A stretch of 64,000 bases of DNA from Streptomyces pseudovenezuelae. Its GTDB lineage: Bacteria > Actinomycetota > Actinomycetes > Streptomycetales > Streptomycetaceae. The translations under genes were made by a program, and so were the position numbers. Location: contig NZ_KQ948148.1 of assembly GCF_001513955.1 (NCBI RefSeq), forward strand, positions 70,396 to 134,395. Direction: 5' to 3'. This document shows, one piece after another, positions 15,964-25,474 of this stretch; position 1 is the first letter of the stretch, and every line of letters begins with the position of its first letter. The notes beneath the pieces are model-generated. The model did no database searches. It worked only from the letters and a program-made list of their open reading frames with translations, and was not told the DNA's origin.

Positions 15964-16707
15964 ATGACGACGAATCCAGGCATCACGTCATCCGTACGGC
16001 TCGACGACCTCATCACGGCCATCAAGAAGGTCCATGTCGAGCCCCTCGACCAGCTCCAGGACGCGGTGATCGCCGCCGATCACCTCGGGGAGGTGGCCGA
16101 CCATCTGATCGGCCACTTCGTGGACCAGGCCCGGCGTTCGGGGGCCTCCTGGACGGACATCGGCAGGAGCATGGGGGTCACCCGGCAGGCGGCGCAGAAG
16201 CGGTTCGTGCCGAAGGAGTCCGCGGACCTGAACGCCGACCAGGGCTTCAGCCGGTACACCACGCGGGCCCGCAACGTGGTGATGTCGGCCCACAACGCGG
16301 CCGTCACCGCCCGCAACCCCGAGGGCCGCCCCGAGCACCTCGTCCTCGGTCTGCTGGCCGAACCGGAGGGCCTCGCGGCCAAGGCGCTCCTCGCACAGGG
16401 GATCACCCTGGACGCCGTCCGCCGGGCCGCGACCGACGCGCTCCCACCGGCCGCCGAGGACGCCCCCGAGCTCGTCCCGTACGGCTCCGACGCCAAGAAG
16501 GTCCTCGAACTCACCTTCCGCGAGGCGCTGCGGCTGGGCCACAACTACATCGGCACCGAACACATCCTGCTCGCCCTCCTGGAGTTCGAGCACGGCACCG
16601 GGGTCCTGTCGGGCCTCGGCGTCGAGAAGGGCCCGGTGGAGGATGCCGTCACCAAGGAACTGGCGGAATATCTGAAGCTGCAGGGCGAGCGGGGCGAGCA
16701 GGGCTGA
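15964..16707 (+). CDS. HTH protein with Clp N-terminal (Clp_N) repeats
   Basis: 247 residues. Residues 55-80 contain a helix-turn-helix (GASWTDIGRSMGVTRQAAQKRF). From about residue 95 there are two Clp_N repeats (FSRYTTRARNVVMSAHNAA…GRPEHLVLGLLAEP… and VLELTFREALRLGHNYIGTEHILLALL). There is no ATPase module, so this is not a ClpC unfoldase but probably a regulator using a Clp_N sensor/adaptor domain. It starts at ATG 15964, immediately behind two palindromes it may bind. Confidence 0.88.
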   Translation: MTTNPGITSSVRLDDLITAIKKVHVEPLDQLQDAVIAADHLGEVADHLIGHFVDQARRSGASWTDIGRSMGVTRQAAQKRFVPKESADLNADQGFSRYTTRARNVVMSAHNAAVTARNPEGRPEHLVLGLLAEPEGLAAKALLAQGITLDAVRRAATDALPPAAEDAPELVPYGSDAKKVLELTFREALRLGHNYIGTEHILLALLEFEHGTGVLSGLGVEKGPVEDAVTKELAEYLKLQGERGEQG

Positions 16708-16775
16708 GGACACTCCGCGGGGGCGGCAGATGTCCGGAAGGTCCGTTGTCAGAGGTGCCTGGCAGACTCGCAGGC

Positions 16776-18473
16776 ATGACGGACCGCTGGGCTCTCGCTC
16801 CGGCCGAGGACGGTGGTGTGGAGCTCGCCGCCCTCGGGCCCGACGGGCTGCCCGTCGGGCCGGTGCGGTGGGAGCCGGATCCGGCCGAGGCCGTGCGGGG
16901 GCGGCCCGAGGTGGCGCGGTGGGTGTGGCGGTCCACCGCCGAGGTCTATCCGCGTCTGCTCGCCGCGGGGGTGCGGGTGGAGCGGTGCTACGACATCGAG
17001 GACGCCGAGACCCTCCTGCTCGGCCACGAAGGGCGGGCCGGGGAGCCGCGTTCGGCCGCCGCCGCCCTGGCCCGGCTGCGCGGCGGGCCGGTACCTCCCG
17101 ACCCGCCCCTGCGCGCCGCCGAACCGGGATCGCAGTCGCCCCTGTTCGAGCCGCAGAGCGTCCGTCTGCCGCTGGCCGACCTCGTCGAGGTCTACGCCGA
17201 CCAGCAGCGACGGCACGACGCCACCGCGCACCCCGACCGGATGCGGCTGCTGACCGCTGCCGAGTCGGCGGGGATGCTGGTGGCCGCCGAGATGAACCGC
17301 GCCGGACTGCCGTGGAGCGCCGAGACCCACCGCCGGGTGCTGCACGAGCTGCTGGGCGAGCGCTATGCCGGTGGCGGGGAGCCCCGGCGGCTGGCCGAGC
17401 TGGCCGACGAGGTGTCCGCGGCCTTCGGGCGCCGGGTGCGGCCCGATCTGCCTGCGGATGTCGTCAAGGCGTTCGCGCAGGCCGGGATCAAGGTGAGGTC
17501 GACCCGCCGCTGGGAGATCGAGTCCCTCGACCACCCGGCCGTGAAGCCGCTGGTCGAGTACAAGAAGCTGTACCGCATCTGGGTCGCCCACGGCTGGTCC
17601 TGGCTCCAGGACTGGGTCCGGGACGGCCGCTTCCGGCCCGAGTTCCTGGCGGGCGGGACCGTCACGGGCAGATGGGTCACCCATGGCGGGGGCGCCCTGC
17701 AGATCCCGAAGGTGATCCGGCGCGCGGTGGTCGCCGACCCCGGCTGGCGGCTCGTGGTGGCGGACGCCGACCAGATGGAGCCGCGGGTGCTCGCGGCCAT
17801 CTCCCGCGACCCGGGGCTCATGGAGGTGGCCGGACGCGGGAGCGACCTCTACCAGTCCGTCTCCGACCGGGCCTTCTCCGGCGACCGCGCCCAGGCCAAG
17901 CTCGCCGTGCTCGGCGCGGTCTACGGCCAGACCTCCGGCGACGGCCTCAAGAACCTCGCCGCGCTCAGACGCCGCTTCCCGAAGGCGGTGGCGTACGTCG
18001 ACGACGCGGCCCGCGCGGGCGAGGAGGGCCGGCTGGTGCGGACCTGGCTGGGGCGGACCTGTCCGCCGGCGGCCGGGACGGGTGACGCGGAGGAGGCGGG
18101 CATCCCCCAGGACGAACCGCCCGGGCAGCCCGGCTCCGGCTCCGGCGAGGACGGCTGGGTCCCCGGGTACGCCTCCACCAACACCCGCGCCCGCGGGCGG
18201 TTCGCCCGGAACTTCGTGGTGCAGGGCAGCGCCGCCGACTGGGCCCTGCTGCTGCTCGCCGCGCTGCGTCAGACCTTGGCGCCGATGGCGGCCGAACTGG
18301 TCTTCTTCCAGCACGACGAGGTGATCGTGCACTGTCCCGAGGAGGAGGCCGAGGCGGTTGTGGCGGCGATCGGAAGGGCGTCGGAGCTGGCCGGGCGGCT
18401 GACGTTCGGCGAGACACCGGTGCGGTTCCCGTTCACGACGGCGGTGGTGGAGTGCTACGCGGACGCGAAGTGA
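16776..18473 (+). CDS. Family A DNA polymerase with 3'-5' exonuclease-like region (second PolA)
   Basis: 565 residues from ATG 16776; an in-frame extension upstream is antisense-like and lacks a start. Polymerase motifs are motif A VVADADQMEPRVLA (with the catalytic Asp), motif B RAQAKLAVLGAVYGQTSGDG and motif C FFQHDEVIVHC. The N-terminal 200 residues are an eroded exonuclease-like region. It is shorter than PolA and lacks the 5'-3' nuclease. Streptomyces genomes carry such a second, bifunctional exonuclease/polymerase of unclear role. A Gly/Pro/Asp-rich insert lies at about residues 430-470. It is stop-to-stop adjacent with the AfsR-like gene. Confidence 0.9.
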   Translation: MTDRWALAPAEDGGVELAALGPDGLPVGPVRWEPDPAEAVRGRPEVARWVWRSTAEVYPRLLAAGVRVERCYDIEDAETLLLGHEGRAGEPRSAAAALARLRGGPVPPDPPLRAAEPGSQSPLFEPQSVRLPLADLVEVYADQQRRHDATAHPDRMRLLTAAESAGMLVAAEMNRAGLPWSAETHRRVLHELLGERYAGGGEPRRLAELADEVSAAFGRRVRPDLPADVVKAFAQAGIKVRSTRRWEIESLDHPAVKPLVEYKKLYRIWVAHGWSWLQDWVRDGRFRPEFLAGGTVTGRWVTHGGGALQIPKVIRRAVVADPGWRLVVADADQMEPRVLAAISRDPGLMEVAGRGSDLYQSVSDRAFSGDRAQAKLAVLGAVYGQTSGDGLKNLAALRRRFPKAVAYVDDAARAGEEGRLVRTWLGRTCPPAAGTGDAEEAGIPQDEPPGQPGSGSGEDGWVPGYASTNTRARGRFARNFVVQGSAADWALLLLAALRQTLAPMAAELVFFQHDEVIVHCPEEEAEAVVAAIGRASELAGRLTFGETPVRFPFTTAVVECYADAK

Positions 18474-21400
18474 TCACCGTAAGCCGGAGTCGTCGAGCAG
18501 CGCGATGAGCTCCTGGAGCACCGCCTTCTCGTCCGTGCCGTCCAGCGCGTCGAGAGCGGCCCGCCACTGCTCGTACGCCTCCTCGGTCCTGCCCCGCTCG
18601 CGCAGCAGGAGTCCGTGCTGGTGGCGCGCGAGGGCACCGGTGTAGCGGTCGGCGCGGGCGTCCGCGCGGCGCAGCAGTTCCGCGCACTCGGCGGCGGCGC
18701 GTTCGCCGTGGCCGATCAGGCGCAGGGCCCGGACCAGACCCAGGCGGGTCTGCGACTCGCCGTGCCAGTCGCCGGGGCTGCCGAGGATGCGCAGGCTCTC
18801 CTCGAAGTGCGCGACCGCGGCGGCCGGTTCACCCAGGGTGAGGTGGGCGTAGCCGATGTTGCAGTGCGCCGAGTGCCGCACGACCGCGCTGCCGGTCTCC
18901 TCGCCGATGGCGAGCGAGCGCCGGTGCTGCTCGATGGCGGCGCGCGGGTCGGTGTGCTCGTACAGATTGCCGAGGTTGCTGTGGGTGACGGCCTCGCCGA
19001 AGGGGTCGTTCAACCGCCGTGCGTGGGCGAGGCTCTGCCGCAGTGCCTCGCCCGACTCGGCGTACCGGCCCAGGCCTTCGAGCAGCAGGCCCCGGTTGTT
19101 GAGGCAGCGGCGCGTCCAGGAGTCCCGGCCCAGGCGCCGCCAGATCGCGAGGGCCCGGTCGTTGAGGGCCAGCGCCTCGCTGTGCCGGCCGGTGAGGAAG
19201 TGCAGGCCGGCCAGGTCGCCCAGGGCGCACGCCTCGGCCTCCTCGTCGTCGAGCCGCCGCGCCAGCGTGAGCGCGGACCGGCCGAGGATCTCCGTCTCGG
19301 CGACCCGGCCGCTGCGCTGGAGGAAGGGGGAGAGCAGCCGCAGCAGGGTGGAGACATGGGCGGCGGTGCGGGCGTCGGGGGTGTCCGTGTGCCGTTCGGC
19401 CAGGGCCACGATGTTCTCCAGCTCCGACTCCCCCCAGGCGAAGGCCTTCTCCGAGGAGGGGAACGGCGGGATGGCCAGCACGTGGGCCGCGTGCTCCGGT
19501 GGTTGCGCGGCGGTCGGGCGGCGGCGGTCCTCCAGGTCGAGGCCGGGTTCGACGATCGCGGTGAGGGCGCGTTCGGCGACGGCCGCGTACCAGCGCAGGG
19601 CGGTGCGGACGATGTCGGGGGCGTGCCCGGTGGCCGCGAGTTCCCGCGCGAAGTCGCGGACCAGGCCGTGCGGGGCGTAGCGGCCGTACGCCGTCTCCTC
19701 CAGGAGGGCCACGTCCACGAGGCGGTCGAGTGCGTCCTCGGCGCGGGTCTCGTCGGTGGCGTCGGTGCCGAGGAGGCGGGCGACCAGGGGGACGCCGTAG
19801 GTGGGCAGGTCGAGGGCGCCGATGCGGCACAGGGCGAGCGCGGCGTCCCGGTCGGAGCGGCGGCCGGAGGCGGCGAGGGCGTCGTGGGCGACGGCCAGGG
19901 AGCGCCGGACGGAGAGGTCGTCGTACTCCAGGTGCCGCAACCGGTCCTCGGTGGCGGCCAGTTGGTCGGCGAGCACATCGGGGGTGAGAGCCTGCCGGGC
20001 GGCCAGGCGGGCGGCGACCACGCGCAGGGCCAGCGGGAGGCGGCCGGTGAGTTCTATGAGGGGGTGCGAGGCGTCGATGGGGGTGGCGGTTTCGGGGGTG
20101 GCGGGGGCGCCCTCCTCGACGGGGGCTTCCCCTCCGTTTCCGTTCCGGCCGGGCCGGCCCGACACCGCGCGCAGCAGCTCCGCGCTCTCCTCGGCCGAGA
20201 GCGGGGAGAGCGGGAAGCGGTGGGCGTCGTCGAGGGCGGTCAGGGGGGAGCGGCTGGTGACGATCACCGCGCAGCCGCCGCCGGCCGGCAGCAGCGGCCG
20301 CACCTGCGCGGCGCTGGCCGCGTCGTCCAGCACCATGAGCGTACGGGTGGGCGCGAGAAGTGAGCGCAGCAACGCGGCCGCCGCGTCCGGGTGTTCGGGG
20401 ATGCTGCGCGGGTCGGCGCCGAGGTCGCGGAGCAGGGCCGTGAGGGCCTGGGCCGGGGAGAGGGGGGTCATCCCCGGGGTGGCGCCCTGGAGATTGACGT
20501 AGAGCTGGCCGTCAGGGAAACGTTCCCGCAGCTCATGGGCGACGTGCAGGGCGAGTGCGCTCTTGCCGACGCCGGCCATGCCGCTGACGACACCGACGGC
20601 GGGGCCACCGTCCGAGGTGAGAGCACGGCGCAGATCGTGCCGGGTGGTGACACGGCCGGTGAAGTGACCGGGGGGCGGGGGGAGTTGGGCGGGGCGGGGT
20701 AGCAGGAGGGGCGCTCCGTCACCCTGCGTCTCGGGATCCTCGGGATCCTCGGGATCCTCGGGGTCAGCGGGCGACGGGTCGTCGGCAGCGGGTGCCGGCG
20801 GGTGGGCCGGGGGCGACAGAGGGACGGCCAGGGGTGACGGGGGGACGGCCCGCGGGACATCTCCGCGCGTAGCGCCGGGGCGAGGCGCGCCGGGAGCGGC
20901 CGACCGGCCCCCCTCGCCGGCAGCGCCGAAGTCAACGGTCTGGTGGGCACGCTCGGTTGTGGCCGCCCGGTCCCTGTCGCTGCCCCGATCGGCCTCGGCC
21001 CGCCCGCCCCCGGCTCCCCCGCGCAGCACCTCCACATGTGCCTCGCGGACCGCCGGGCCCGGTTCCACTCCGAGTTCCTCGACCAGGCGGGTGCGCAGGT
21101 CGCGGTGGACGGCGAGGGCCTCGGCCTGGCGGCCCGTGCGGTGCAGGGCGAGCATCAGCTGACGGTGGTAGGACTCGCGCAGCGGGTGTTCGGCGGCCAG
21201 CGCGGAGAGTTCGGGCACGAGGGCGTCCGGCCGGGTGTCGGCGAGGGCCAGCTCGGCGTCGTAGTGCCACTCCAGGAGGAGCAGCCGGGCCTCCTCCAGG
21301 CGCTGCACCAGGGTGTATCCGGCGATTTCGGAGGGGACTCCGCTGAGCGGAGCGCCCCGCCACAGCGCGAGCGCCGCCGCGCAGGCCTGGACGGTCCCGG

Positions 21401-21878
21401 TCCAGTCCCCCTCGGCGTGCGCGCCGCGGGCACGGGCGGCGTGGCTCTCGAAGACCTGGACGTCGAGTTCGCCCGGCGCGACGCGCAGCAGGTAGCCGGG
21501 GGCCACCGCCTGCAGCCGTTCGGGATCGTCGAGCTGCCGTCGCAGCCGGGAGACGTGGTTATGGAGCGAGGCCTTCGCCGAGGCGGGCGGCGTGCTGCCC
21601 CACAGCGCCTCCTTGAGGGACTTGGTCGAGACGACCCGGCCCGCTTCGAGGAGCAGCGCGGCCAGCAGGATGCGCTGCTTGCGGCTGCCGACGACGCGTA
21701 CACCGGCGCTGTCGTGGGCGTCGTGGGCGTTGCGGCGGTCGTGACCACCGTGGCCGTGGCTGTCGTGGCTGTCGTGACCGCCATGGCTTTCATGGCCACC
21801 ACGGCTTTCATGGCCGACGTACAGAATCGGCGGCCCGAGCAGTCCGAACCGCAGCCCCGACTGCGATCCGCGCCCCAT
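18474..21878 (-). CDS. AfsR/SARP-like regulator: OmpR-type DNA binding, BTAD, NB-ARC, TPR
   Basis: 1,134 residues from ATG 21878 (longer starts exist upstream). Order: winged-helix DNA-binding domain to about residue 115 (RKQRILLAALLLEAGRVVS… LHNHVSRLRRQLDDPERLQ), BTAD helices to about 265, a Pro/Asp-rich linker with a PED repeat, an NTPase with Walker A GMAGVGKSALAL near residue 436 and Walker B LMVLDD, then TPR repeats to the end. This is the AfsR architecture that controls secondary metabolism. Odd: about ten His residues lie in a 35-residue insert (GGHESHGGHDSHDSHGHGG) inside the DNA-binding domain, between its first strands. Confidence 0.9.
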   Translation of the reverse strand: MGRGSQSGLRFGLLGPPILYVGHESRGGHESHGGHDSHDSHGHGGHDRRNAHDAHDSAGVRVVGSRKQRILLAALLLEAGRVVSTKSLKEALWGSTPPASAKASLHNHVSRLRRQLDDPERLQAVAPGYLLRVAPGELDVQVFESHAARARGAHAEGDWTGTVQACAAALALWRGAPLSGVPSEIAGYTLVQRLEEARLLLLEWHYDAELALADTRPDALVPELSALAAEHPLRESYHRQLMLALHRTGRQAEALAVHRDLRTRLVEELGVEPGPAVREAHVEVLRGGAGGGRAEADRGSDRDRAATTERAHQTVDFGAAGEGGRSAAPGAPRPGATRGDVPRAVPPSPLAVPLSPPAHPPAPAADDPSPADPEDPEDPEDPETQGDGAPLLLPRPAQLPPPPGHFTGRVTTRHDLRRALTSDGGPAVGVVSGMAGVGKSALALHVAHELRERFPDGQLYVNLQGATPGMTPLSPAQALTALLRDLGADPRSIPEHPDAAAALLRSLLAPTRTLMVLDDAASAAQVRPLLPAGGGCAVIVTSRSPLTALDDAHRFPLSPLSAEESAELLRAVSGRPGRNGNGGEAPVEEGAPATPETATPIDASHPLIELTGRLPLALRVVAARLAARQALTPDVLADQLAATEDRLRHLEYDDLSVRRSLAVAHDALAASGRRSDRDAALALCRIGALDLPTYGVPLVARLLGTDATDETRAEDALDRLVDVALLEETAYGRYAPHGLVRDFARELAATGHAPDIVRTALRWYAAVAERALTAIVEPGLDLEDRRRPTAAQPPEHAAHVLAIPPFPSSEKAFAWGESELENIVALAERHTDTPDARTAAHVSTLLRLLSPFLQRSGRVAETEILGRSALTLARRLDDEEAEACALGDLAGLHFLTGRHSEALALNDRALAIWRRLGRDSWTRRCLNNRGLLLEGLGRYAESGEALRQSLAHARRLNDPFGEAVTHSNLGNLYEHTDPRAAIEQHRRSLAIGEETGSAVVRHSAHCNIGYAHLTLGEPAAAVAHFEESLRILGSPGDWHGESQTRLGLVRALRLIGHGERAAAECAELLRRADARADRYTGALARHQHGLLLRERGRTEEAYEQWRAALDALDGTDEKAVLQELIALLDDSGLR

Positions 21879-22081
21879 CACGCCGCCCACTTCTGGCGGA
21901 AATCCGCCCTCTTCACGGCGGTTTCCCGCCAGCCGTCCGACGCCGGCCGCTGCCGGAATCCGCTGTCGTCCCGCGGTTGCCCACCGTCGGTCCCCCATCA
22001 CCGCAGTCGACTTCAGGCCAACCGGCGGGCAACGAAAGGTAGATGCGTTGGCCACATGTTAGCGACTTGTTGGCGCAACCT

Positions 22082-22098
22082 GATGTGATCACAACATC
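22082..22098. promoter_or_regulatory. Palindrome upstream of the AfsR-like gene
   Basis: GATGTGATCACAACATC contains the perfect palindrome TGTGATCACA. It lies 204 bases upstream of the chosen AfsR-like start, in a 362-base intergenic stretch with no other recognisable feature. It is a candidate operator only. Confidence 0.35.
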
Positions 22099-22240
22099 GG
22101 ATCTGGCCCGAGGGTGCGCGCGTACCACGCGCAACTCGGGGGAGTGTCGCCGTCGCGGCCGGATCCGTGGGACGCGAGAGGGTTCCGGTCGGTGGAGGTG
22201 AACGACCGGGACCCTCGTCCTGTGTCCGGGCCGTCGGTCC

Positions 22241-23134
22241 TCAGATCACCGGCGGGCGTCCCAGGCGGGTGAGCCGCCACACCGTTCGCCAGCGCATCGG
22301 CCGCCGTTCGCCGGCCGGTTCCCGCAGGCCCTCGACGAATCCGCCGAACCAGGCGCGCAGTCCGCTGGACGAACGGATCCGCAGCAGGGTGAGTGCCGTC
22401 CACACGCCCAGGTGCACGGGGATCAGCGCCAGGGGCAATCGGCGGCGGACCAGCCAGACGCGGTTGCGGGCGTTGACCCGGTAGTAGATGGCGTGCCGGG
22501 CCGGTGAGGTCCTCGGGTGCTGGAGGAGCAGTTCGGGCGCGTACAGGATCCGCCAGCCGCGGTCGGCGGCCCGCCACGCCAGGTCGATCTCCTCGTGGGC
22601 GAAGAAGAACTCGGCGGGCCAGTCCCCGGTCTCGGCGAGCATGGCCATGCGGAAGGCGTGCCCGCCGCCCAGGAACCCGGTGACCTGGCCGCCGCGCATC
22701 GGGTCGGAGGCACCGATACGGGGCACGTGCCGCTGCTGGGTCTCGCCGCTCTCGTCGGCGATGCGGAAACCGACGATGCCGAGCCGCTCGTCGGCCGCGA
22801 ACAACTCCTGTACGCGGCGCAGCACATCGGCGTCCACGAGCAGGCCGTCGTCGTCGAGCTCCACCACGACGTCCACGTCTCCGAAGTCCCGCAGCCGGGC
22901 GAGCGCCACGTTCCGCCCGCCGGGGCAGCCGAGGTTCTCCTCGACGTCGAGGCTGGTGACCTCGCCGGGCAGGGAGAGCCGTTCGGCGAACTCGGGCAGC
23001 CGGCAGCCGTTGCCCACGATCACGATCCGGGCCGGGGCGAGGTCCTGCTTGGCCACGGACCGCAGCAGGGCGTCGACCTCGTCGGGCCGGTTCCCCATCG
23101 TCACGACGGCCACGGCGATCCTCGGCGCGCCCAT
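22241..23134 (-). CDS. Glycosyltransferase family 2 (rhamnosyl-transferase-like)
   Basis: 297 residues from ATG 23134, behind GAGGTGGGGAC. GT-A fold: VAVVTMGNRPDEVDALLRSV at the nucleotide-binding N-terminus, the DDD metal motif in VVVELDDDGLLVD and the downstream GGGHAFRMAML…FFFAHEEIDLAWR acceptor-side motif with ED-like acidic residues. Soluble, with a basic C-terminus. Such enzymes add sugars to cell-envelope glycans. It stands apart from GT4 at 24198 but in the same direction, so an envelope-polysaccharide neighbourhood is likely. Confidence 0.88.
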   Translation of the reverse strand: MGAPRIAVAVVTMGNRPDEVDALLRSVAKQDLAPARIVIVGNGCRLPEFAERLSLPGEVTSLDVEENLGCPGGRNVALARLRDFGDVDVVVELDDDGLLVDADVLRRVQELFAADERLGIVGFRIADESGETQQRHVPRIGASDPMRGGQVTGFLGGGHAFRMAMLAETGDWPAEFFFAHEEIDLAWRAADRGWRILYAPELLLQHPRTSPARHAIYYRVNARNRVWLVRRRLPLALIPVHLGVWTALTLLRIRSSSGLRAWFGGFVEGLREPAGERRPMRWRTVWRLTRLGRPPVI

Positions 23135-23287
23135 GTCCCCACCTCGTCCCCTCGTCCCGGTCATGCCGACGGGCATCAACCGGCGCGATGCTAGCCGTTC
23201 ACGGTAAGGACTTCTCAGGTATGGCGACGGCCCGACACGGGTGGGCCGGCGTCCGCTCGGCTCGGGACCCCTCGAACAGCCCCCGTG

Positions 23288-23710
23288 TCACCCCCGCCGG
23301 TTCTCCCTGCGCCGCACGAACTTCAGCCCCGACCAGTCCTCCCCCAGCGCCGCGACCTTCACGTCGACGACGCCGAGCGGAAGGAAGACCTCACGCAGGG
23401 AGTTCTCGGTGATGTCGCTGACGTGACCGGCGGCCCTGCGCGGCCAGGCGATCCACAGTGCGGCGTGGTCCGCGAGGCCGGCGACCAGTTCACCCGCCTC
23501 GGCGGCGAGCCGCGCGTACTCACGGTGGAAGGTCAGGGCCACGTCCGCGCCGCGCGGGCCGCCGGCGGCGACCTCGCAGCCGTCGGGCAGACCGGGGATG
23601 TCCCACCCTTCGGGCGCGCCGTCGAGCCGTACCCGGTGCCCCGCCTTGATGCCGAGCTTCCTGGCGAGGGGCGTGGCGGAGTAGCCGCCCGCCGAACCGG
23701 TTCCTGACAT
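23288..23710 (-). CDS. DUF3052 family protein
   Basis: 140 residues from ATG 23710. It matches DUF3052, the small actinobacterial family starting SGYSATPLARKLGIKAGHRV, with the later motif ALWIAWPRRAAGHVSDITEN. The latter resembles a region preceding a helix-rich C-terminus. The function is unknown. Confidence 0.88.
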   Translation of the reverse strand: MSGTGSAGGYSATPLARKLGIKAGHRVRLDGAPEGWDIPGLPDGCEVAAGGPRGADVALTFHREYARLAAEAGELVAGLADHAALWIAWPRRAAGHVSDITENSLREVFLPLGVVDVKVAALGEDWSGLKFVRRRENRRG

Positions 23711-23822
23711 ACGGCACCTCCGCGCGCTGATCCGTCCCCCTTCAGTCCATCGTGACGGTCCTGGCGGCAGATGTCCGTGCGGACACGGGGTCACGGGGGC
23801 ACGGGCGGACGCCCCGGACCGG

Positions 23823-24017
23823 CTACCGCACCACTCGCGCGAGCAGTGTGGCGAGGTCGGCGAGGAACTGGAGCCAGGGGCGCGCCTGTTCGGCCCGGCG
23901 CCCGAACCGTCTGCGCCAACCGCCGGACCGGACGTCGTCCCGCCGCTGGATCGTCCTGTCCCGCACCCGTCGTAAGGACGTGGCGCGGCTCGTTCCGATG
24001 CGCTTGCGTCGCCTCAT
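23823..24017 (-). CDS. Possible small Arg-rich protein
   Basis: 64 codons, ATG 24017, in the otherwise empty 487-base stretch 23711-24197. The N-terminus is strongly basic (MRRRKRIGTSRATSLRRVRD) and the C-terminus hydrophobic (WLQFLADLATLLARVV). There is no clear Shine-Dalgarno and I know no homologue, so this may be spurious. Confidence 0.3.
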   Translation of the reverse strand: MRRRKRIGTSRATSLRRVRDRTIQRRDDVRSGGWRRRFGRRAEQARPWLQFLADLATLLARVVR

Positions 24018-24197
24018 GCCGGGACGTTAGCCGGGCAGCGATCGGTGCCACAGGGCAGCGGACCGCCAAAGCGGGCGGGCGGTTATTGGCGGTAACGGGT
24101 AAAGGGGGGCGGGGGGATGTGCCGGGGCCTCCGCTGCGGTGCCCGTGCGAGTGCGTGTGCGTGTCACGGCGTACGCCCCCTTACGCGCGCCGGCGCG

Positions 24198-25412
24198 CTA
24201 GCCGCTCCGCGGGAGGCCCTCGACGCGGTCCTCCACGAACGAGGCGTACTGCGTGGACATCTTGTCGACGTAGGTGTGCAGGTTGAACTGGCGCTCCACG
24301 TGCCTGCGCCCCTGCTGTCCCAGCCGGCTGGAGAGCTCCGGGTCGAGGATCAGGCTCCGCACCCGCTCACCCAGCTGATCGAGATCGCCCGGTGTCACGA
24401 CGTATCCCGTCCTGCCGTGGATGACGGCCTCCGGCAGCCCACCGGTCGCGGTGACAACGACGGGCCGTCCGGCGGACATGGCCTCCAGCGGGGCCAGGCC
24501 GAGCGGCTCCGGGTAGTCCGAGGGGTACACGACCACGTGGGACCGGGCGTACAGCCGCGGCATGAGCTCCTTGGGGGTGGGGACCAGATCGACGTGGGAG
24601 CGCAGGTCCAGGTCGCCGATGAGCCGGTTGAGCCGCAGCAGGAAGCCCTGCTGTTCCTCGTGCCAGTCGACGACCTCGTGCGGGCTGGTCAGCACGAGGC
24701 GGACCGGCAGCCCGTTCGCGCGGAGCCTGCCCACCATGCGTACGGCCAGCTCCGCACCCTTGTCCGGGATGAGCCGGGCGGGCAGCAGCACGGTGCTGGA
24801 GCCGTTGGCGCGGGCCGGCGGCAGTTCGCGGAACCGGCTGGTGGCGATGCCCAGATAGGTGCGCCGGGCGCGGATGCCCAGATGGGTACGGCAGGCGAAC
24901 GCGAGGTAGTCCGACACCACGTAGTGGCCGTCCCAGGACCGGCAGAACCGGGCCGTCCACGGGTCCTCGGGCCAGATGCTGTGGTAGGTGTGCAGCAACG
25001 GCGTGCCTGTGCGCTCCCGCAGCCGGCTGAGCGCCAGCGCCGGGACCGGCGAGAAGTGGTGCAGGTTGTGCCCGTGCACCAGCTGTATGCCTCTGCTCTC
25101 CACAGTCCGCGTGAGCCACTCCAGCAGGTCGCGGGCCTGCCGCTGTTCGAGGGGCGTCAGCCGCCGGCCTCCCCCGCTCAGGGCGGTGCGGTGGTACTCG
25201 GCCAGCCGCAGCAGGGGGTGGGTGAGGATGTCGACCTGGTCGACCGGCTGGGGCCGGGGCTCGCCGGTGAGCAGGGTCACCCGGTATCCCCGGCGCGCCA
25301 ACAGGGCGGCGTAGTCGGCCAGATGTGACTCGACGCCTCCGACCGTAGGCGGAAAGGCCCAGTGCACGAGAGCTATGGAGCACCGCGTTTCTGTTGGCCC
25401 ACCGCCTGTCAC
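24198..25412 (-). CDS. Glycosyltransferase family 4
   Basis: 404 residues, GTG 25412 after GAGGGAG. GT-B fold: N-terminal IALVHWAFPPTVGGVESHLADYAALL, then VLLPARLIPDKGAELAVRMV and the GT4 donor-binding EX7E motif in SDYPEPLGLAPLEAMSAGRPVVVTATGG (shown in parts). It is a retaining glycosyltransferase, probably for a cell-envelope or storage glycan. It lies in the same reading frame as the glycosidase upstream and is separated from it by 12 sense codons and one stop that arises in a tandem duplication. Confidence 0.9.
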   Translation of the reverse strand: MTGGGPTETRCSIALVHWAFPPTVGGVESHLADYAALLARRGYRVTLLTGEPRPQPVDQVDILTHPLLRLAEYHRTALSGGGRRLTPLEQRQARDLLEWLTRTVESRGIQLVHGHNLHHFSPVPALALSRLRERTGTPLLHTYHSIWPEDPWTARFCRSWDGHYVVSDYLAFACRTHLGIRARRTYLGIATSRFRELPPARANGSSTVLLPARLIPDKGAELAVRMVGRLRANGLPVRLVLTSPHEVVDWHEEQQGFLLRLNRLIGDLDLRSHVDLVPTPKELMPRLYARSHVVVYPSDYPEPLGLAPLEAMSAGRPVVVTATGGLPEAVIHGRTGYVVTPGDLDQLGERVRSLILDPELSSRLGQQGRRHVERQFNLHTYVDKMSTQYASFVEDRVEGLPRSG

Positions 25413-25428
25413 GTATCTCCCTCTCGTC

Positions 25429-25474
25429 GGGGACCGTTGTGCGTCAGGTCATGGGGACCGTTGTGCGTCAGGTC
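25429..25474. repeat. 24-bp tandem duplication across a stop codon
   Basis: The 22-base unit GGGGACCGTTGTGCGTCAGG-TC occurs at 25429-25450 and again at 25453-25474 (period 24). On the minus strand, the junction creates the TGA that ends the glycosidase gene. With one copy only, the glycosidase frame would run without a stop into the GT4 gene. Confidence 0.85.

Noticed and set aside
15957..16775. Long N-terminal extension of the polymerase frame
   Set aside because: It overlaps the Clp-N gene on the same strand in another frame, is Arg/Gly/Pro-rich and lacks a start; the polymerase begins at 16776.
20735..20765. Tandem GGATCCTCG repeat
   Set aside because: In-frame low-complexity Pro-Glu-Asp linker of the AfsR-like protein; no independent feature.
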